Part shown: piece by piece, positions 1 through 11,897 of the stretch
Position numbering within the stretch: the stretch's first letter is position 1
How the letters are laid out: each line of letters starts with the position of its first letter
NCBI GenBank assembly: GCA_014529385.2
Contig: CM043953.1
Coordinates: forward strand, 115,788,049-115,852,048
DNA from: Adiantum capillus-veneris
Taxonomy: Eukaryota > Streptophyta > Polypodiopsida > Polypodiales > Pteridaceae
Reading direction: 5' to 3'
Length of the DNA stretch: 64,000 nucleotides
The notes under the pieces: generated by a model
Database searches by the model: none
The model's input: the letters and a program-made list of their open reading frames with translations, nothing else
Told to the model about the DNA's origin: nothing
Translations under genes and position numbers: made by a program

Positions 1-534
1 TTGGATAAACTCTCTAATTGATATATCATTGTTACTGTGAATGTAATCTAATGTCTTTGTATCTTTATAAAGGTCTCATGTGCTACGTTATGTATTTGTA
101 AATAAAACTCTCTCTCTCCCCAAGCATATACAATAAAAGGTTCCAAAAATATCTTACATTATGACAAATGCCCAATTTTAAAAATTACTTGCATCACGAT
201 AGATGCCCTATTACAAAATCACAAGGAAGGTCTTCAATGCCCTTCCCAAGCAGTTGCATGCATGTGTCCTTGAAAGTAGATTATGAAAGTAGATTATGAT
301 AGGCCCAACATAAGCATCACCTTGATTTGATGCTTGTATATATTTCCTTCTTTGAACCATGCACATGTGCAAGATGCCCACATAGTTTTCATGAAGTACC
401 CTGCACAAAGGCATAATTGCTAACATCCTCGGAGACTATAGAGACATGCTCAATGGGATTTAGGTTGCGCTTTCAAAAGAGTTCTCCACTACAGTTTCAA
501 TTGCGTTGTTGCAAACAAATCTTTTTGTCCTTCT
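1..534. other. No gene recognised
   Basis: AT-rich sequence with short unrelated open frames on both strands. I see no recognisable protein motif, RNA gene or terminal repeat. Confidence 0.5.
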
Positions 535-1026
535 TCATTGCACGTACCAATAATAGGGCAAAGCAGAGGAGGTTAGCTTGTGAAGCATATCCTTTTGAAT
601 TTGAGGACAGTGAAACAATAGTGCAAATATTGCCCATCTTTGGAGCCAATGTGTCTTCAAGTATTCAAGGAATGCCTTCTCTTCATGGAAATCCTTCAAA
701 AGGGCTGCTATCAAGCTTTGAATACGCTCTCTTATCTCTTGCTGAGGCCTCAAGAATGCATGATATTGTCGAGTTCTCAAAACATGTGGGCTCTTGTTAG
801 TTAGCCTTGCACCTTTCTGACAAGCAGTACGAAAATGGGAAGAGATGCATGAAAATTGGGCCATGAATACATAACCATACGTGATTTTTGGATGCCCAAA
901 ACAAAATATTGCTGGCGGAAAGGGGCTTGCACTTGATAAATGAATGCACCTTTTGCCTGGCACAAATAGAGGGGTCCCTAGTTTGCTTGCTAATTCTCTA
1001 ATAGCCCCACATAGCCAACTTGGCAA
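535..1026 (-). pseudogene. Unidentified ORF, possibly a LINE ORF1 remnant
   Basis: An open frame of 163 codons. The start (a Leu-Trp-rich stretch, then ASKLGTPLF) resembles the region before the zinc knuckle of plant LINE ORF1 proteins, which bind the element's RNA. Further on, a short Cys/His cluster (SCISSHFRTAC) could be a decayed knuckle, but it does not fit the normal spacing. There is no downstream reverse transcriptase in the expected place (below position 535), and no poly(A) tail is visible. It could equally be a chance ORF in non-coding DNA. The resemblance is by eye only. Confidence 0.2.
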
Positions 1027-1383
1027 GTTTTCGGACTCAACCCATACTGGATGAACTTCCTTCAGTGAATGTGCTGAAGTGAAGAGAGGTTCCCATGAAA
1101 TGACACAAACAATTGATCTAAATAAGAAAAGAGGGATTTTACTTAGTACCTTGTTTACTGCTTCAGTGGAAATAAATCATATTGAGTAAAACCCTTTATC
1201 TAGATAATCAGCGTGCTCCACTGCTCAGCTATATTCCATTACCAATGATCTATTGATCTAGCTAATAAGCTCCATGCGATTTGGTATAAATCCAGAGATC
1301 AAGGAGAAGTTGGCTTGATCCATTAGCTGCTTCTCAATAATAGCTGATGGAATAGACATGGTAAGGGATTTTTCTAATTCGAC

Positions 1384-1584
1384 CTATTGTGGCAGCACCT
1401 TTTTCAATTCGTTAAACGCTATCTCAATAGCAGATGAAAGTTCCTTGCTTGGTTCTAAAGTCATGTTTAATATCCTTTTGAGGGTGTTAGATTCCCCTCC
1501 TTTCTTCAGCTCATGTTGTACTGTTTGAAGCTCTGCTTCCAACTTGGCTCTTTCCCTCATTAAGTTGTCAAAAATTTTGGACAC
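1384..1584 (-). CDS. Short hypothetical ORF with coiled-coil character
   Basis: A 66-codon open frame rich in Glu, Lys and Leu with heptad-like spacing (MRERAKLEAELQTVQHELKK), which would form an alpha-helical coiled coil. It lies upstream of, and on the same strand as, the LINE-like ORF at 535-1026, so both could be parts of one decayed element. I do not recognise a family. No promoter or splice sites support expression. Confidence 0.15.
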   Translation of the reverse strand: MSKIFDNLMRERAKLEAELQTVQHELKKGGESNTLKRILNMTLEPSKELSSAIEIAFNELKKVLPQ

Positions 1585-2573
1585 CCATGTACTATTGAAT
1601 TTACTTGTCTTGCCTACATTTCTTCACATCTCTTCCCCTTCACTACCTTTGCTAATGATATCCCGATCGTCCCTTCTTCTTTAGTCACATTGCCCTTTTG
1701 GCTTCCATCTATCTTAATAATGCCTTGAGTTTCCTCCTCTTTGATTGACTAATTCCTCTAAACAGAAGGGTAGTCATTGGATCACTGTCCCTCCTCCTTC
1801 CTCTCCCCCTCTCCCGTCCAAGACCATAGGCACTACCTCTTTCATCCTTTTATTAAGGGTAAAAGCTTATTCTCCCTCTCCTTAAACAACGTTGTAACTT
1901 GTCTTCTCACTCTTTTAAAAAAAAGAAAACCACCTACCACCTAGCCTTATCTTTTTTTTTCAATATATACCTACCGTGGTGCCAAACATAGCATCGCTTG
2001 TGGTTTGTGTCTGGCACTTAAAGCGATGCTTGGATGCCACCGCACCGAGCCGCTCTATCTGTGGTAAGCTTCCCTCTCTGCCTACTCCAGCCACCCTTGC
2101 CACCTCCCGCAACCTTGACAGCTTGCTATACTGAAGGAGCTGCCTTGCGCTACTGGCAAGAAACCTCGCCAGCCATCAGTGCTACTTATGAGAGAATTAG
2201 CCCCACAATGATTTTACATTTTTAATCTTTTTTTTTCCTATTTGAAGCTTCATCTAAGCTAATTTTGCAATCTCAAAGGGTTAAAGCATAATTAGGTGTA
2301 TATTGGGTCGTGGTGACCCATTAATTTATTTATCTACTAGATTCCCTTTCGAATCGCAAGGGAAATGTTCTAGCCATGTCATCACCCTTGTTCCCCCCTT
2401 TCCGTCGCCAACGTCCTCAATTGCAAACACAATAGCATGCTGACCCGCCCTCTCTCACAGCCAACGTCTGTTGCATCCAGCCCCCGCTTGCGAACGCCTC
2501 CTGTGTCTCGTCCAACCTCCCCTCGTGCTCTCCCTGGTGTGCAAGAGACGAGAAAGATAGTGACGCAACCCTC

Positions 2574-2614
<41 letters not shown>

Positions 2615-3005
2615 GAACCCCCTTCATCTGCTCTTTGTGCACAAGGCAATGAGAGAGAGAGAACGAGAGAGAAAAGCCCTGGCCCTTTGCTGTCTGTGCA
2701 ACAGCCACACGGAGAGAATCAAGAAAGACGGTGAGAGAAGCCGAACTTGCGAGTTCTGCATCTGGACAGCAACTTAAGAATATCTGCACCTCTTTCTCTC
2801 TCCACTCCACGTGGCTCCCCTCCCCTCCATATTGTAGTTTTTTATTTGGACGCAACCTTTCCCTTTTCACTTTGTTATCTCTTTTCACTTTTCCTTTCAG
2901 AAGGGCATCTCATCAAATTCTCACTAGGGTAAAGGGGCCATAACTGGACGGGGTCCTTTTGAAGGACCCATTGACCCTCCTTTGTTTAAAAATTAAAGGA
3001 CCACA
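1585..3005. other. Gene-free stretch with a GA microsatellite
   Basis: No convincing gene. A pure AG run of about 36 bases lies at 2578-2613. Several overlapping open frames here, including one of 168 codons on the minus strand, are Ser-Leu or Arg-Glu repeats created by the AG run, so I do not call them genes. Confidence 0.5.
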
Positions 3006-3019
3006 TGTAGAGATCGAAA

Positions 3020-3110
3020 GCACAAGAGGTCGGGTGGTTTACGTGCTTGAAGTGAAATCGGGATCAGTCAATCACGGTTCAATCCTCAGTGACAGCTTTT
3101 TCTTAAATCT
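3020..3110 (+). repeat. tRNA-like segment, candidate SINE head
   Basis: A polymerase III A-box-like stretch (GGTCGGGTGGTTTACGTGC, from about 3028) is followed about 35 bases later by a good B box (GGTTCAATCC, 3076-3085). That spacing is typical of tRNAs and tRNA-derived SINEs. A clean cloverleaf with acceptor stem is not evident, so a working tRNA gene is unlikely. A second A-box-like string on the minus strand (TGGCCTAGTGGTCAAGG, 3389-3405) lacks a clear B box. Target duplications and a tail were not found. Confidence 0.35.
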
Positions 3111-4446
3111 GGACATTTGTAGTTCTCCTATTAGAGGTCTTTTTTTTTATACTACGAACTGAAGATTGCCGCAAAAGTTCGTACTCGACCTGTGGCTTGG
3201 CCTTTCACTTCTGTGGCATGTAGGAGCCACCTTGCGCCACAGTTTGTCCCCCTCCACGATCAAAACAGTTTAGAATGCAAAAAAAGCGCTCGGGCTCAGC
3301 TTAAGTGTTCTTAAACTGGCCCTTTTACCCTAATACAAATCTAAAAACAATTCGTTGACCATACGTGTGTGCATGCATATAGCTTTTACCTTGACCACTA
3401 GGCCAAATTCCCTTTGACCCAAAATGCATTGTGAAAGGGGGGAAAAAAAAAGGGCAATTGTGTTAATCGGGAAAGCTAACGCCCAGTGACAAGTTAGAAA
3501 CTAAAGGTTCGTACTTGAAGTTGAAAAGGAAAGGGCGGAGCTGTTTCGTTTAAAGGGCTGTGGTCGGTGGTCTTTGTTTTGCATGGGAAGGGGGTGCCTT
3601 GCCACGAGGGCAATCACCTTGATATTTCGTATCGGTCGAGGAAAAGATCCTCCATACATTTCCATACATTAGACAAATCAAAAGTATGTGAGAAAATACT
3701 CAAATATTCTGCCAAGAAATGCTTAAAAAGGAATTGTGTATAGTTGAAAAAAATAAATTTTCCAAAAGCGGGGTTTTATACAAAATTTGTAGACAATTTC
3801 AGTGCAATGGCTAAGTTTTTGGTTTCTACCTATGAATTAAAAGAAAACCCGTGACGTTTTTGGAGAAAAAAATTGCCAATTTCAAAGCCACATTTATAAG
3901 TAAACGGAGGGCTCTAGCGGATTCTGAGTATAGAATCTTGTAATATGAAGATTTTGTGTGGTAATAGGGTGAAAAACAACAATATAACTAATACATTTAA
4001 TACATAGTATGATGCAAAAGCGAATTTCGATGCCAAATGGCAGGAATTCCCTTTTCGCGCATACTCCCTCTCTCTTCTCTCTCTAGGCCTCTCTCTTCTC
4101 TTTCTTCTTTTAGAGGAAAATAAAAATTTAACAAAAAGAAAAATTACATCAAGACTCTCAGGTAGGGCGAGAGGCATCTAAAGCTAAGAATTAGTTTAGA
4201 CAATAGCTAATCATGGACAGACGTTCCCTAGCATAATACATGAGCATCAAACTAGACCAGGTTTGCCATCTATGATGGGGTTTTTGAATTATATATAATG
4301 GGGAGTTAGATACGTCCTTGATTAGACTAATTATTGGTTCAAGACAAGGGTTTTTGAACCTAAGGTAGGTTGCATTGATTGCCAAAAGGAACACCTTCCT
4401 TCTAAATTTTTCCATGACCCAATCTCACCTTTGTCCCATAGTAACT
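3111..4446. other. Gene-free stretch
   Basis: No gene recognised. The minus-strand open frames at 3914-4177 and 4191-4415 show no known motif and the first is partly driven by a CT-rich run. Confidence 0.45.
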
Positions 4447-5765
4447 TTAACACTAGAATGGTAACCTAACAGGACATAAAAGTGTCCTTTCAGGGTTTTG
4501 GGAAAAAATTCCAAAACCATAGTAGATCCACTCATTTTGAAAAATCCTTTCATGAGCTTATAGTTCAATAACTACTACATATGGAAAAAATGAGAAACTT
4601 GTAATTTTTCTCATCACTTGGTCACTACAAGCCTCCAAAGTTGATGGACCAGTGCATTTTGCCCAAAACAACAATTTCTTACGGTTGATTGTATATAAAT
4701 AAGAGTGGGGATTTTTGTAGGACATGAGATAAAATGCCCCGTTAACTTCAATGGGTTGGTGACCAAAACATATGGTTGCTTTTACCTCACTAATGTTTTT
4801 TTGGGCAAAAAAATTAGGTACAAAAAAGTTGCATTTTTGCCATTCTGCGGACCTATCATCAAAGCTTCTATAGTCACGGTCAATACATATACTATATACA
4901 TGTTTTCTTGGTTCCCTTTGGGCCTTTGGATTCAAAAGGAGCCATGGAGCATGTCAAAAGGATAATGGATCTCTTAGAATTGCAATGATAAAGTGCTAAA
5001 TACAGCAAACATGAAAAAATTGGGTTTAGCATTATGACCTCTAGAAACCCATAGAAACTACTCAATATCTAGCCAAGTTTGTAGTCTATGATTAGACATG
5101 GTTAGTACCTACAAAATACACACAATTGGCCTAAGAAACTAGCAAAATTGAGAAAGTTATACTTGCTACTCTAAAATGTATCGTATTCTTCAGCAATCAA
5201 AAAACTCAACCATCATCATATACTATGCTATATAGCATATTAGGTCCCCCAAACCTCAAGGAAGATTATCTTTATGTTATACATTACACTTTCACAATCA
5301 AAATTGAATTTGGAAATCAAGAAAGCCACCAAAAAAAATCATAAAAGTGCTAATTTTGGCCAAAAAACAGGATTATGGAATTCTTGTAAATTGGTCATAA
5401 CTTTCAATTTTAACACTTAGCTCTCCCTACAAGCATCAAAACATGTTGAGAACTATGAAGGCCTAACCTCTAGCCATCTAAACCTCACAAACATGAAGTT
5501 TAGAGTGGTATAGTTGCCAAAAATTTTAAAAAAAGCCAAAAACAGGACTCGTTTTTTCACACAGTTTAGGTTCAAAAATGTTGTGCAAGAGTAAGGTTAA
5601 TGGTGAGATCGATACTCCAAAAAAAATTCTAAGTTTTTTTCAGCTCATAAGGCAACTTTGTGGATATATAGCACCTAAAAATTCATTTTCATACTCTTCA
5701 AATAATTCAAGAAAAATGGTCACTTAACAGGACACAAATGTCCTGTTATACCATTCTAGTGTTAA
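4447..5765. mobile_element. 1.3-kb non-autonomous element with inverted ends and TTAA borders
   Basis: The left end, CACTAGAATGG from 4451, is matched by its reverse complement CCATTCTAGTG ending at 5761. Similarity continues inward for roughly 35 bases, including an AACAGGACA motif on both sides with a short internal hairpin (AGGACA...TGTCCT). Both outer ends are flanked by TTAA (4447-4450 and 5762-5765), the target type of piggyBac-like elements. TTAA is its own complement, so part of it could belong to the inverted repeat instead. The inside holds two overlapping ORFs of 125 and 86 codons on opposite strands with no recognisable transposase, so it is probably a deletion derivative. Confidence 0.55.
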
Positions 5766-5774
5766 AGCCCATTG

Positions 5775-6202
5775 GAATACCCAATAACCTAAAAACCTGT
5801 CCATTAGAAATGATCTAACATTTCAAATTAGTGTGACAAACACAGGATGGATTCCATCAAAATATTTAAAACCAATCTTATGTTGGTTTAATAGAGCCAC
5901 TAGCAAGAGAAAACAAGTTTCAAACATTCCAAAAAGGCATCTGTAGAGGATTCATCAACATTAGGAAGGGCATTGGTATCATCAAAAAACATGTATAGAT
6001 AGAGGTCCAGGTCAGAGCCTTGAATCTTTGACCCTTAAAGGCTGCCACTTTGCAATTTGTGTCTAATGAGCTAGCATAAAGAATTAGATGTAATGGCAGA
6101 TAGGAGAGGGGTCAAAGGGCACCTTTGTCTGATAGACATTCTGAGAGTAATGGTATCAATAAGTTCCCCTGTTGTGGTTCATCAACACACACAGAATATA
6201 GG
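5775..6202 (-). pseudogene. LINE reverse transcriptase remnant
   Basis: Translating the minus strand across shifting frames gives the fingerprint of a plant non-LTR reverse transcriptase. MSIRQRCPLTPLL corresponds to the usual RQG(C)PLSPLLF region, and about 50 residues later YMFFDDTNALP corresponds to the catalytic F/YADDT motif, here with Asp in place of Ala. Stops and frameshifts separate the blocks, so it is dead. It ends abruptly near 6202, exactly where a Ty3 LTR appears to begin, suggesting the retroelement inserted into this LINE. The endonuclease and ORF1 parts were not found on the far side. Confidence 0.6.
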
Positions 6203-6492
6203 TGTTGACAGCAAATCAACACACTAAAGACAGAGTTAGATAAGGCCTAACACACTCAGACTTATCAGCATTTCACCATTTAATCATCTTCAACACAACA
6301 TACTGATGAATCAACACAGAAGATAGAGCAAGAAAACTACACAGATTGATTCATCCTGGTCCAAGAACAACTCCCATTTCAGCAAAAGATTACATCTCGC
6401 GTGAACAGCAGGACCTTTAAATAAGAACTCCTAGCAGTTATATCCGATTGACCAAAATCCGACTAAGTGTTGATTGATCAAAATCCGACTTA
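6203..6492 (-). repeat. 3' LTR of outer Ty3 element, distal part
   Basis: The portion of the inferred 3' LTR left of the CACTA insertion. It begins with TGTTGACAG, so the minus-strand LTR would end in ...CAACA. Together with 14135-14282 it gives an LTR of about 440 bp once the CACTA element and one copy of TTA are removed. Related phrases (GATTGA..AAGTGTTGATTGA) occur on both sides of the insertion. Confidence 0.5.
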
Positions 6493-6514
6493 CACTACAA
6501 GAGGCTCTTCACAT

Positions 6515-6625
6515 TAGCGACGCTCACACAGCGACGCTTATAGCGACGCTCATAGCGACGCCAGCTGGGGTAAAAAAAATAACCGAGCGCGCCCAAAAAC
6601 TCAGATCTCAGATCTGAGTTTTTCG
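6515..6625 (+). repeat. 5' subterminal repeats and perfect palindrome of CACTA copy 1
   Basis: Four copies of AGCGACGC-type motifs lie at about 6515-6562, presumably binding sites for the TNPA-like protein by analogy with En/Spm. A perfect palindrome follows at 6596-6624: a 14-base arm (AAAAACTCAGATCT), one central C, and the inverted arm. The inverted copy 3 has a near-identical palindrome at 59318-59346. Confidence 0.75.
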
Positions 6626-6663
6626 GCGCCCTCAAGCAAAGAGCAGGTAACGCTCTCCCTCAC

Positions 6664-6743
<80 letters not shown>

Positions 6744-6861
6744 AGAGGAAGGAGAGCCAGGTATGCTCCTTCCCTCTCCTCATTCTCATGTTCCCTTCCC
6801 CTCTTTCTCTCTCCCTCGCTCTCTCTCTCACACACACACATACACACACACACATAGTGTT

Positions 6862-6905
<44 letters not shown>

Positions 6906-6945
6906 TGCAAAAACGCACACACATACATAAACAAAGAATGCACAC

Positions 6946-7113
6946 ACATTGAGAGAGAAAAAGAGAGAGAGAGCATGCATAAACAAAAAACGCACGCATT
7001 GAGAGAGGAAAAGAGAGAGAGAACATGCATAAACAAAAAACGCACACATTGAGAGAGGAAAAGAGAAAGAAAACATGCATACGATCCAAAAAAACGCACA
7101 CACATTGAGAGAG
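6946..7113 (+). repeat. Tandem repeat of about 50 bp
   Basis: Three to four units with CATTGAGAGAG starts spaced 50, 50 and about 55 bases apart, each containing GCATAAACAAAAAACGCAC. The matching inverted array in CACTA copy 3 lies at about 58700-58885. Open frames through it encode low-complexity Ser-Leu-Phe-Cys repeats and are not genes. Confidence 0.7.
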
Positions 7114-7177
7114 AAAGAAAGAGAAACTAAGGGAGCGTCGTAGGAAACTAATTAAAATTAAAAGACCTAAAGATCTA

Positions 7178-7255
7178 GCCGACGAGGAGTTGAACTGAAG
7201 ACCTATTATTCAAGAGAGAAATGGCATAATCAATCTATCATACTTGGCATGGGTG
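7178..7255 (-). other. tRNA-like segment inside the CACTA 5' region
   Basis: On the minus strand an A-box-like stretch (TAGATTGATTATGCC) is followed about 30 bases later by a T-arm/B-box-like stretch (CAGTTCAACTCCTC). The same segment is conserved at 58550-58635 of CACTA copy 3, with a better A box (TAGATTGGTTATGCC) and B box (GAGTTCAACTCC). It may be a captured SINE head or tRNA relic. No intact acceptor stem was confirmed. Confidence 0.4.
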
Positions 7256-8056
7256 ATAGAAAGGTTATACCATTTATCTCTTTTTATTGGCACACACATC
7301 CACACACGCGCACACACACAGGAAGAAGAGAGTTATAACGTCGTAGGAAACTATCTTAAAAGACGTTAAAGATTAGGTTATATGTAGACTTACATTAAAT
7401 TAGATTTAGGTTTATTTTTAACTAGATTTACGTTTATTTAAGCTAGATTTAGATTTACCTTATATTAGATTAGATGCGGGTCTCCATAGACTGCGATGCC
7501 TGCATGAAGCGGGTGAAGAAAGCCCTCAATGGAATATAGGGTATTGTTGCCTTCACTCATGGTGGGCTCCGTCGATCCAAAAGTACTGGTGAAATGTCTT
7601 CAGAAGATAGGGAAGAAGGTGGATCTTCAGGGCGGCAAGAGTCACTACATCCCCGACACAATGACCATCTAGACAACCTCTAGTCATTAGACTTACGTTA
7701 AATTAGATTTAGCTTTATTTTTAGTTAGATTTACGTTTATTTAGATTTACGCTTATTTACGTTAGATCGAGTCCACGCAAGAATTACTTACGGTTTAGGG
7801 TTTAGAGTTAGACGAACAGTGAAAAGATCTACTGTGAAAAGATGTTAAGATGAAGTGAAGTGCTACAGCTAGAGAAGAGGCAAAGGGATTTTGTCCACTA
7901 CATGCAGTATCATGTAGACGTGGGTGTCTAGATTTCTTGTACCCACAAATATAGGTATTGACCAATAAAGACGAGATTATAACCCGGTGGTTCTGATCTC
8001 CGTGCACCTCTAGACCGAGGTGTGCGGGGATTGGACATGACTAGAGAATGTGAGGT

Positions 8057-8106
<50 letters not shown>

Positions 8107-8168
8107 GACGAAGAATGCCAATAGAATATTAAATTTGTTGTCTAGGTTATAAGTTTTTTATCCTCATT

Positions 8169-11100
8169 ATGAGTAGCGACGAGGATGTGGGACCGTCCAA
8201 CCGAAACACCTATCTCTCAACGAGGGTCTTATGTCCTTGTAATCAATGCAAGCATGCTGTGCGACGGACAAGACGTGTTTCTTTGCAGCACGTTCGCGAA
8301 TTTGGCGAGTTCGATCCATCTATTATAGATCGAGTTGTTGCCAATTATAACTCGTCGGACTCTGACGCTGGCCAACAAGCAGCAATCTTGCAACCCAATA
8401 GACGTATTCGCAGGCGCTTTGGTCAAGCAGCATATGTGAGGCCACAAGATGTAGCCTCTGACAGCTCGGGGGATGATCATGCAGAGCACATTCCCAACGA
8501 GACAATGTTTGAGCCCGAGATTGATGAAATGATCGAGACGATCATGGATTCAGAAAGGCTTATCTATGATGATATGAAAAGTGAAGCCGATACATCATTG
8601 TATAATGGAGCACGTATGTCTAGATTGAAAGCACTCCTGGTTCTTCTCAACATGCAGGCAAAGTTTGGATGGAGTGACACTAGCGTCACAGCGCTTTTCA
8701 GGTGATCTATTACAATTAGTTTACTTTAATAGAACTCTAAATGTATAATGATCTGATAGATTTTTACACGACTGTATCATATTTTTATGTTGTGTAGATT
8801 GCTGAAAGAGCACATTCTACCAGCTGACAATGTGATGCCAGATTCCCGAGATGAAGCAAGAAAGATTTTGCGAAACTTGGGGATGGATTACAATTCTATC
8901 CACGCTTGTCCTAATGACTGCATTCTTTTCAGAGGGGAATACACAGACATGGAGAAGTGTCCGAAATGTGATTCCGAAAGATATCGAGTAGATCTCCACG
9001 GGACAAAAATTCCACAAAAGGTTTTGCGACATTTTCCTTTGCTTCCTCGCATCAAGCATTTCTTCGAATGTAAGTCCATGGCCGCCCTAGCATCATGGCA
9101 TGAGGAGAATAAATCTTCGGATGGTGTGCTACGAATTCCTGCAGATTGCGCAGCCTGGAAACATATAGATGGAACATGGTCGGATTTTGCCAGGGAAGCT
9201 CGAAATTTGCGCTTAGGCCTGGCTATGGATGGAGTAAATCCATTTGGTCAAAGATCAACATCTTACAGTGTATGGCCCGTTGTCATCGTCAACTACAACA
9301 TTCCCCCGTGGTTGACTACGAAGAAGGGGCACCTATGGCTAAGCTTGATTGTGCCAGGGCGATATAAAGTGGGGAATATGGATGTGTATCTTCGTCCACT
9401 ATTGGAAGAGCTACAACAATTGTGGATTGGCATAGAGGTGGTGGATATGAGCCGACACACAGGACGACGGAATGCTTTGATCAGAGGTATTCTAATGTGG
9501 ACCATGCATGACTATCCCGGGCTAACAGAATGCTCAGGTGATCTATTGACACTCCTCTCTCAGACACTGTAAATCTTGTTTTTCCCCATAGTTGATCTAT
9601 TATCATGTGTATACATGCAGGGCTTAAAACAAGCGGATACAGAGCATGTGTCACATGTGGACCTAGACTGAATGCACGTAGGGCACCCTCACTGAAGAAG
9701 CAAATCTACGAAGGTCATCAAGCGTATCTTCCGGAGAATCATGTGTTACGCGACGGCTTTTTGGGAAGAGAGCCACCAAGGATGTCTGCACAAGCATGGT
9801 TAGAGCAGAAGGAGATGTGCGATGACGGATTGCCTCCAGGGATGAAGAGACTATCTCTATGGTACGAGTTACCATACTGGCCCCGACTCGTGATCAATCA
9901 CTTGCTCGATCCAATGCACATATTCAAGAATGTGGGTAATCTACTATGGGACCATTTGACCGGCAAGAAAGATACTTTGGGAGCCAGAGTTGACCTTAGA
10001 AATGTGGATCGTATGGAGCAATATTGGCCGCAAACAGCGTCTGATGGATCGATAAAACTTCCTAAAGCACCATGGATTTTCACAGGAGCCCAAGAACGCA
10101 AAGTAAAAGAGGCCATTCGATCTTTGCGGACCCCCACTGGCGTAAAGCACTCGCTCCGAACGTGTTTTACTAAAGAAGGAAAGCTTACCGGTTTGAAGTC
10201 ACATGATTGGCATAAAATGTGTCAGGTACGTTCATAGTGGACTTTAATATCATTGCATAAAATGTGGACTTTAATATCATTGCTGCACATACTTTACAGT
10301 TTATTTTACTGGTTGCCATTGAGGGATGTTTGTCTCTCGACATCCGTAACACAATCTACAAACTTGCAAAGCTGGTGCAATGGATCTCACAAAAGGAGAT
10401 CGACGTAGACTCCATACCATTCGCCAAACTAAATGCTGCGGAGCTTGTGTGCATGTTTGAGAAACATTTTCCTACTACAATGCTAACCATTCAGGTGCAT
10501 CTTCTTATTCACATAGTTGATGAGGTGGAAATAGCTGGCACAGTTATTTCCAGATGGATGTTCTTCTTAGAGCGTTTCATGAAAACGCTTAAGGGATATG
10601 TGCGTCAAAAGGCACGTCCGGAGGGTAGCATGGCAGAAGGTTGGTTGGTATCAGAGTCCCTAGTGTACATTGGAGAGTGGCTAGACGGATTTGATAAATC
10701 CCGGGACACGCTATGGCGAACCATAGATGATGAGCGCATATCTGGGATTGTCATGTGCAATCTCGGTGTTGAGAAGAAGATGACGGAAGATCTAGAGGCT
10801 AAAATCAACCGATTTTGCATGCTTCACAATCCAGTGATGCAAAAGTGGATTTCACAATATGAGGATGCAAAGCAAGAGCGACAAAGGGCACGAATCGAGT
10901 GGAGACGGGGAAGACGACCACCGATGCACTATCCAGCGGTTCTGGAGAGCCTACCAACCTTCATGAGCTTAAGATGGTTGCACAACCAATTGAAAAGTGC
11001 ACAACAATGCGGTGACGAAGTGACTGAAGAAGAGTGGGAGTACTCTCGGGGTTGCGCGACCAAGGTAAGTTTGCAATGTACGACTAGCAAGTGACTTTAT

Positions 11101-11897
11101 TTATAAACGTTTGAACGGCCACTCATAATCTTTGTTCGTTGTAGTATAAGTCATACACAGCAGCATGGTGTAAAGGTCGACATTTTAGGGTGGAACGAAT
11201 CGACAAAAAGCGTTTTACTCAAGATTGTGGAATCATGGCAAAATTTGAACAGTCTAGTCGACGACGTTCCTCTGATGCAGATCCCGTGGTGGCGGAACTC
11301 ACTTACTTCGGCACGCTGCAAGAGATTTTGAGGATCGATTACAGAGGATTTTTTGTCGACTTGTTCGACGTGCAATGGTTCAAGATAATCATGGAGGGTC
11401 GAAACGCTACTGTGCGTAGAGGAGAGTCTGGTTTTCTTGAGGTGGATTCTACTAAGAAATGGACTGACCTAAGAGACACTTTCGTACTACCCGAGCATTG
11501 TGAACAAGTAAGTATATAAATAGTTAACATCCCTCTTTTACAAGTTATGTGCTTGAAAGCTCTCATGTAAGTTATGTGGCTCTGGCAGGTAGTATTTCAT
11601 CCTACAAAGTCTACATCAAACTGGTGGTACGTCATAGAGGTAGCCCCTCGTAGTGCAAGGACGTATGAAGGCTACCATGTGCCAATCACAACGACATCAA
11701 TGGAGGAGATCAGAGAAGATGCTCAATCAGAAGCCGCTGCGGTGGTGCCAGACGAGCATCAAGATGCTACTACTCTATATGGGGTGCATGCAGAGGAGCT
11801 ACAAAATGAAACAGAGGATATGTGTTTAAACGGAGAGCTCTATATAGATATAGGAAGTTATGCTGAGTTATGCGAGGATGAGAGAGAGATCTCTTAA
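8169..11897 (+). CDS. CACTA transposase (TNPD-like), six exons
   Basis: Catalyses cut-and-paste transposition of the element. Suggested exons are 8169-8701, 8798-9537, 9621-10225, 10300-11064, 11145-11507 and 11589-11897. All have GT-AG borders, keep phase, and sum to 3315 bp (1104 residues, no internal stop). Visible blocks in order: an N-terminal CPCNQCKH cysteine motif; CPNDCILFRGEY and CPKCDSERY zinc-type motifs; the Transposase_21 core with LAMDGVNPFG and YSVWPVVIVNYNIPPW; the acidic motif LLDPMHIFKNV; a DUF4218-type block with RWMFFLERFMKTLKGYVR; and a DUF4216-type block with IDYRGFFVDLFDVQWF. The conserved Asp residues of the first and third blocks are the likely catalytic ones. The start ATG is the first in the exon and follows a GA microsatellite. 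The exon model is mine, by eye. Confidence 0.9.

Noticed and set aside
2382-2888. A 168-codon minus-strand ORF and its partners over the GA run
   Set aside because: They exist only because AG repeats are open in all frames; composition is low complexity and no motif is present.
3378-3420. Second SINE on the minus strand
   Set aside because: A good A-box-like string, but no B box at the expected distance.
6664-7105. Three long minus-strand ORFs (up to 145 codons)
   Set aside because: They are Ser-Leu, Cys-Val and Phe repeats encoded by microsatellites in the CACTA 5' region.
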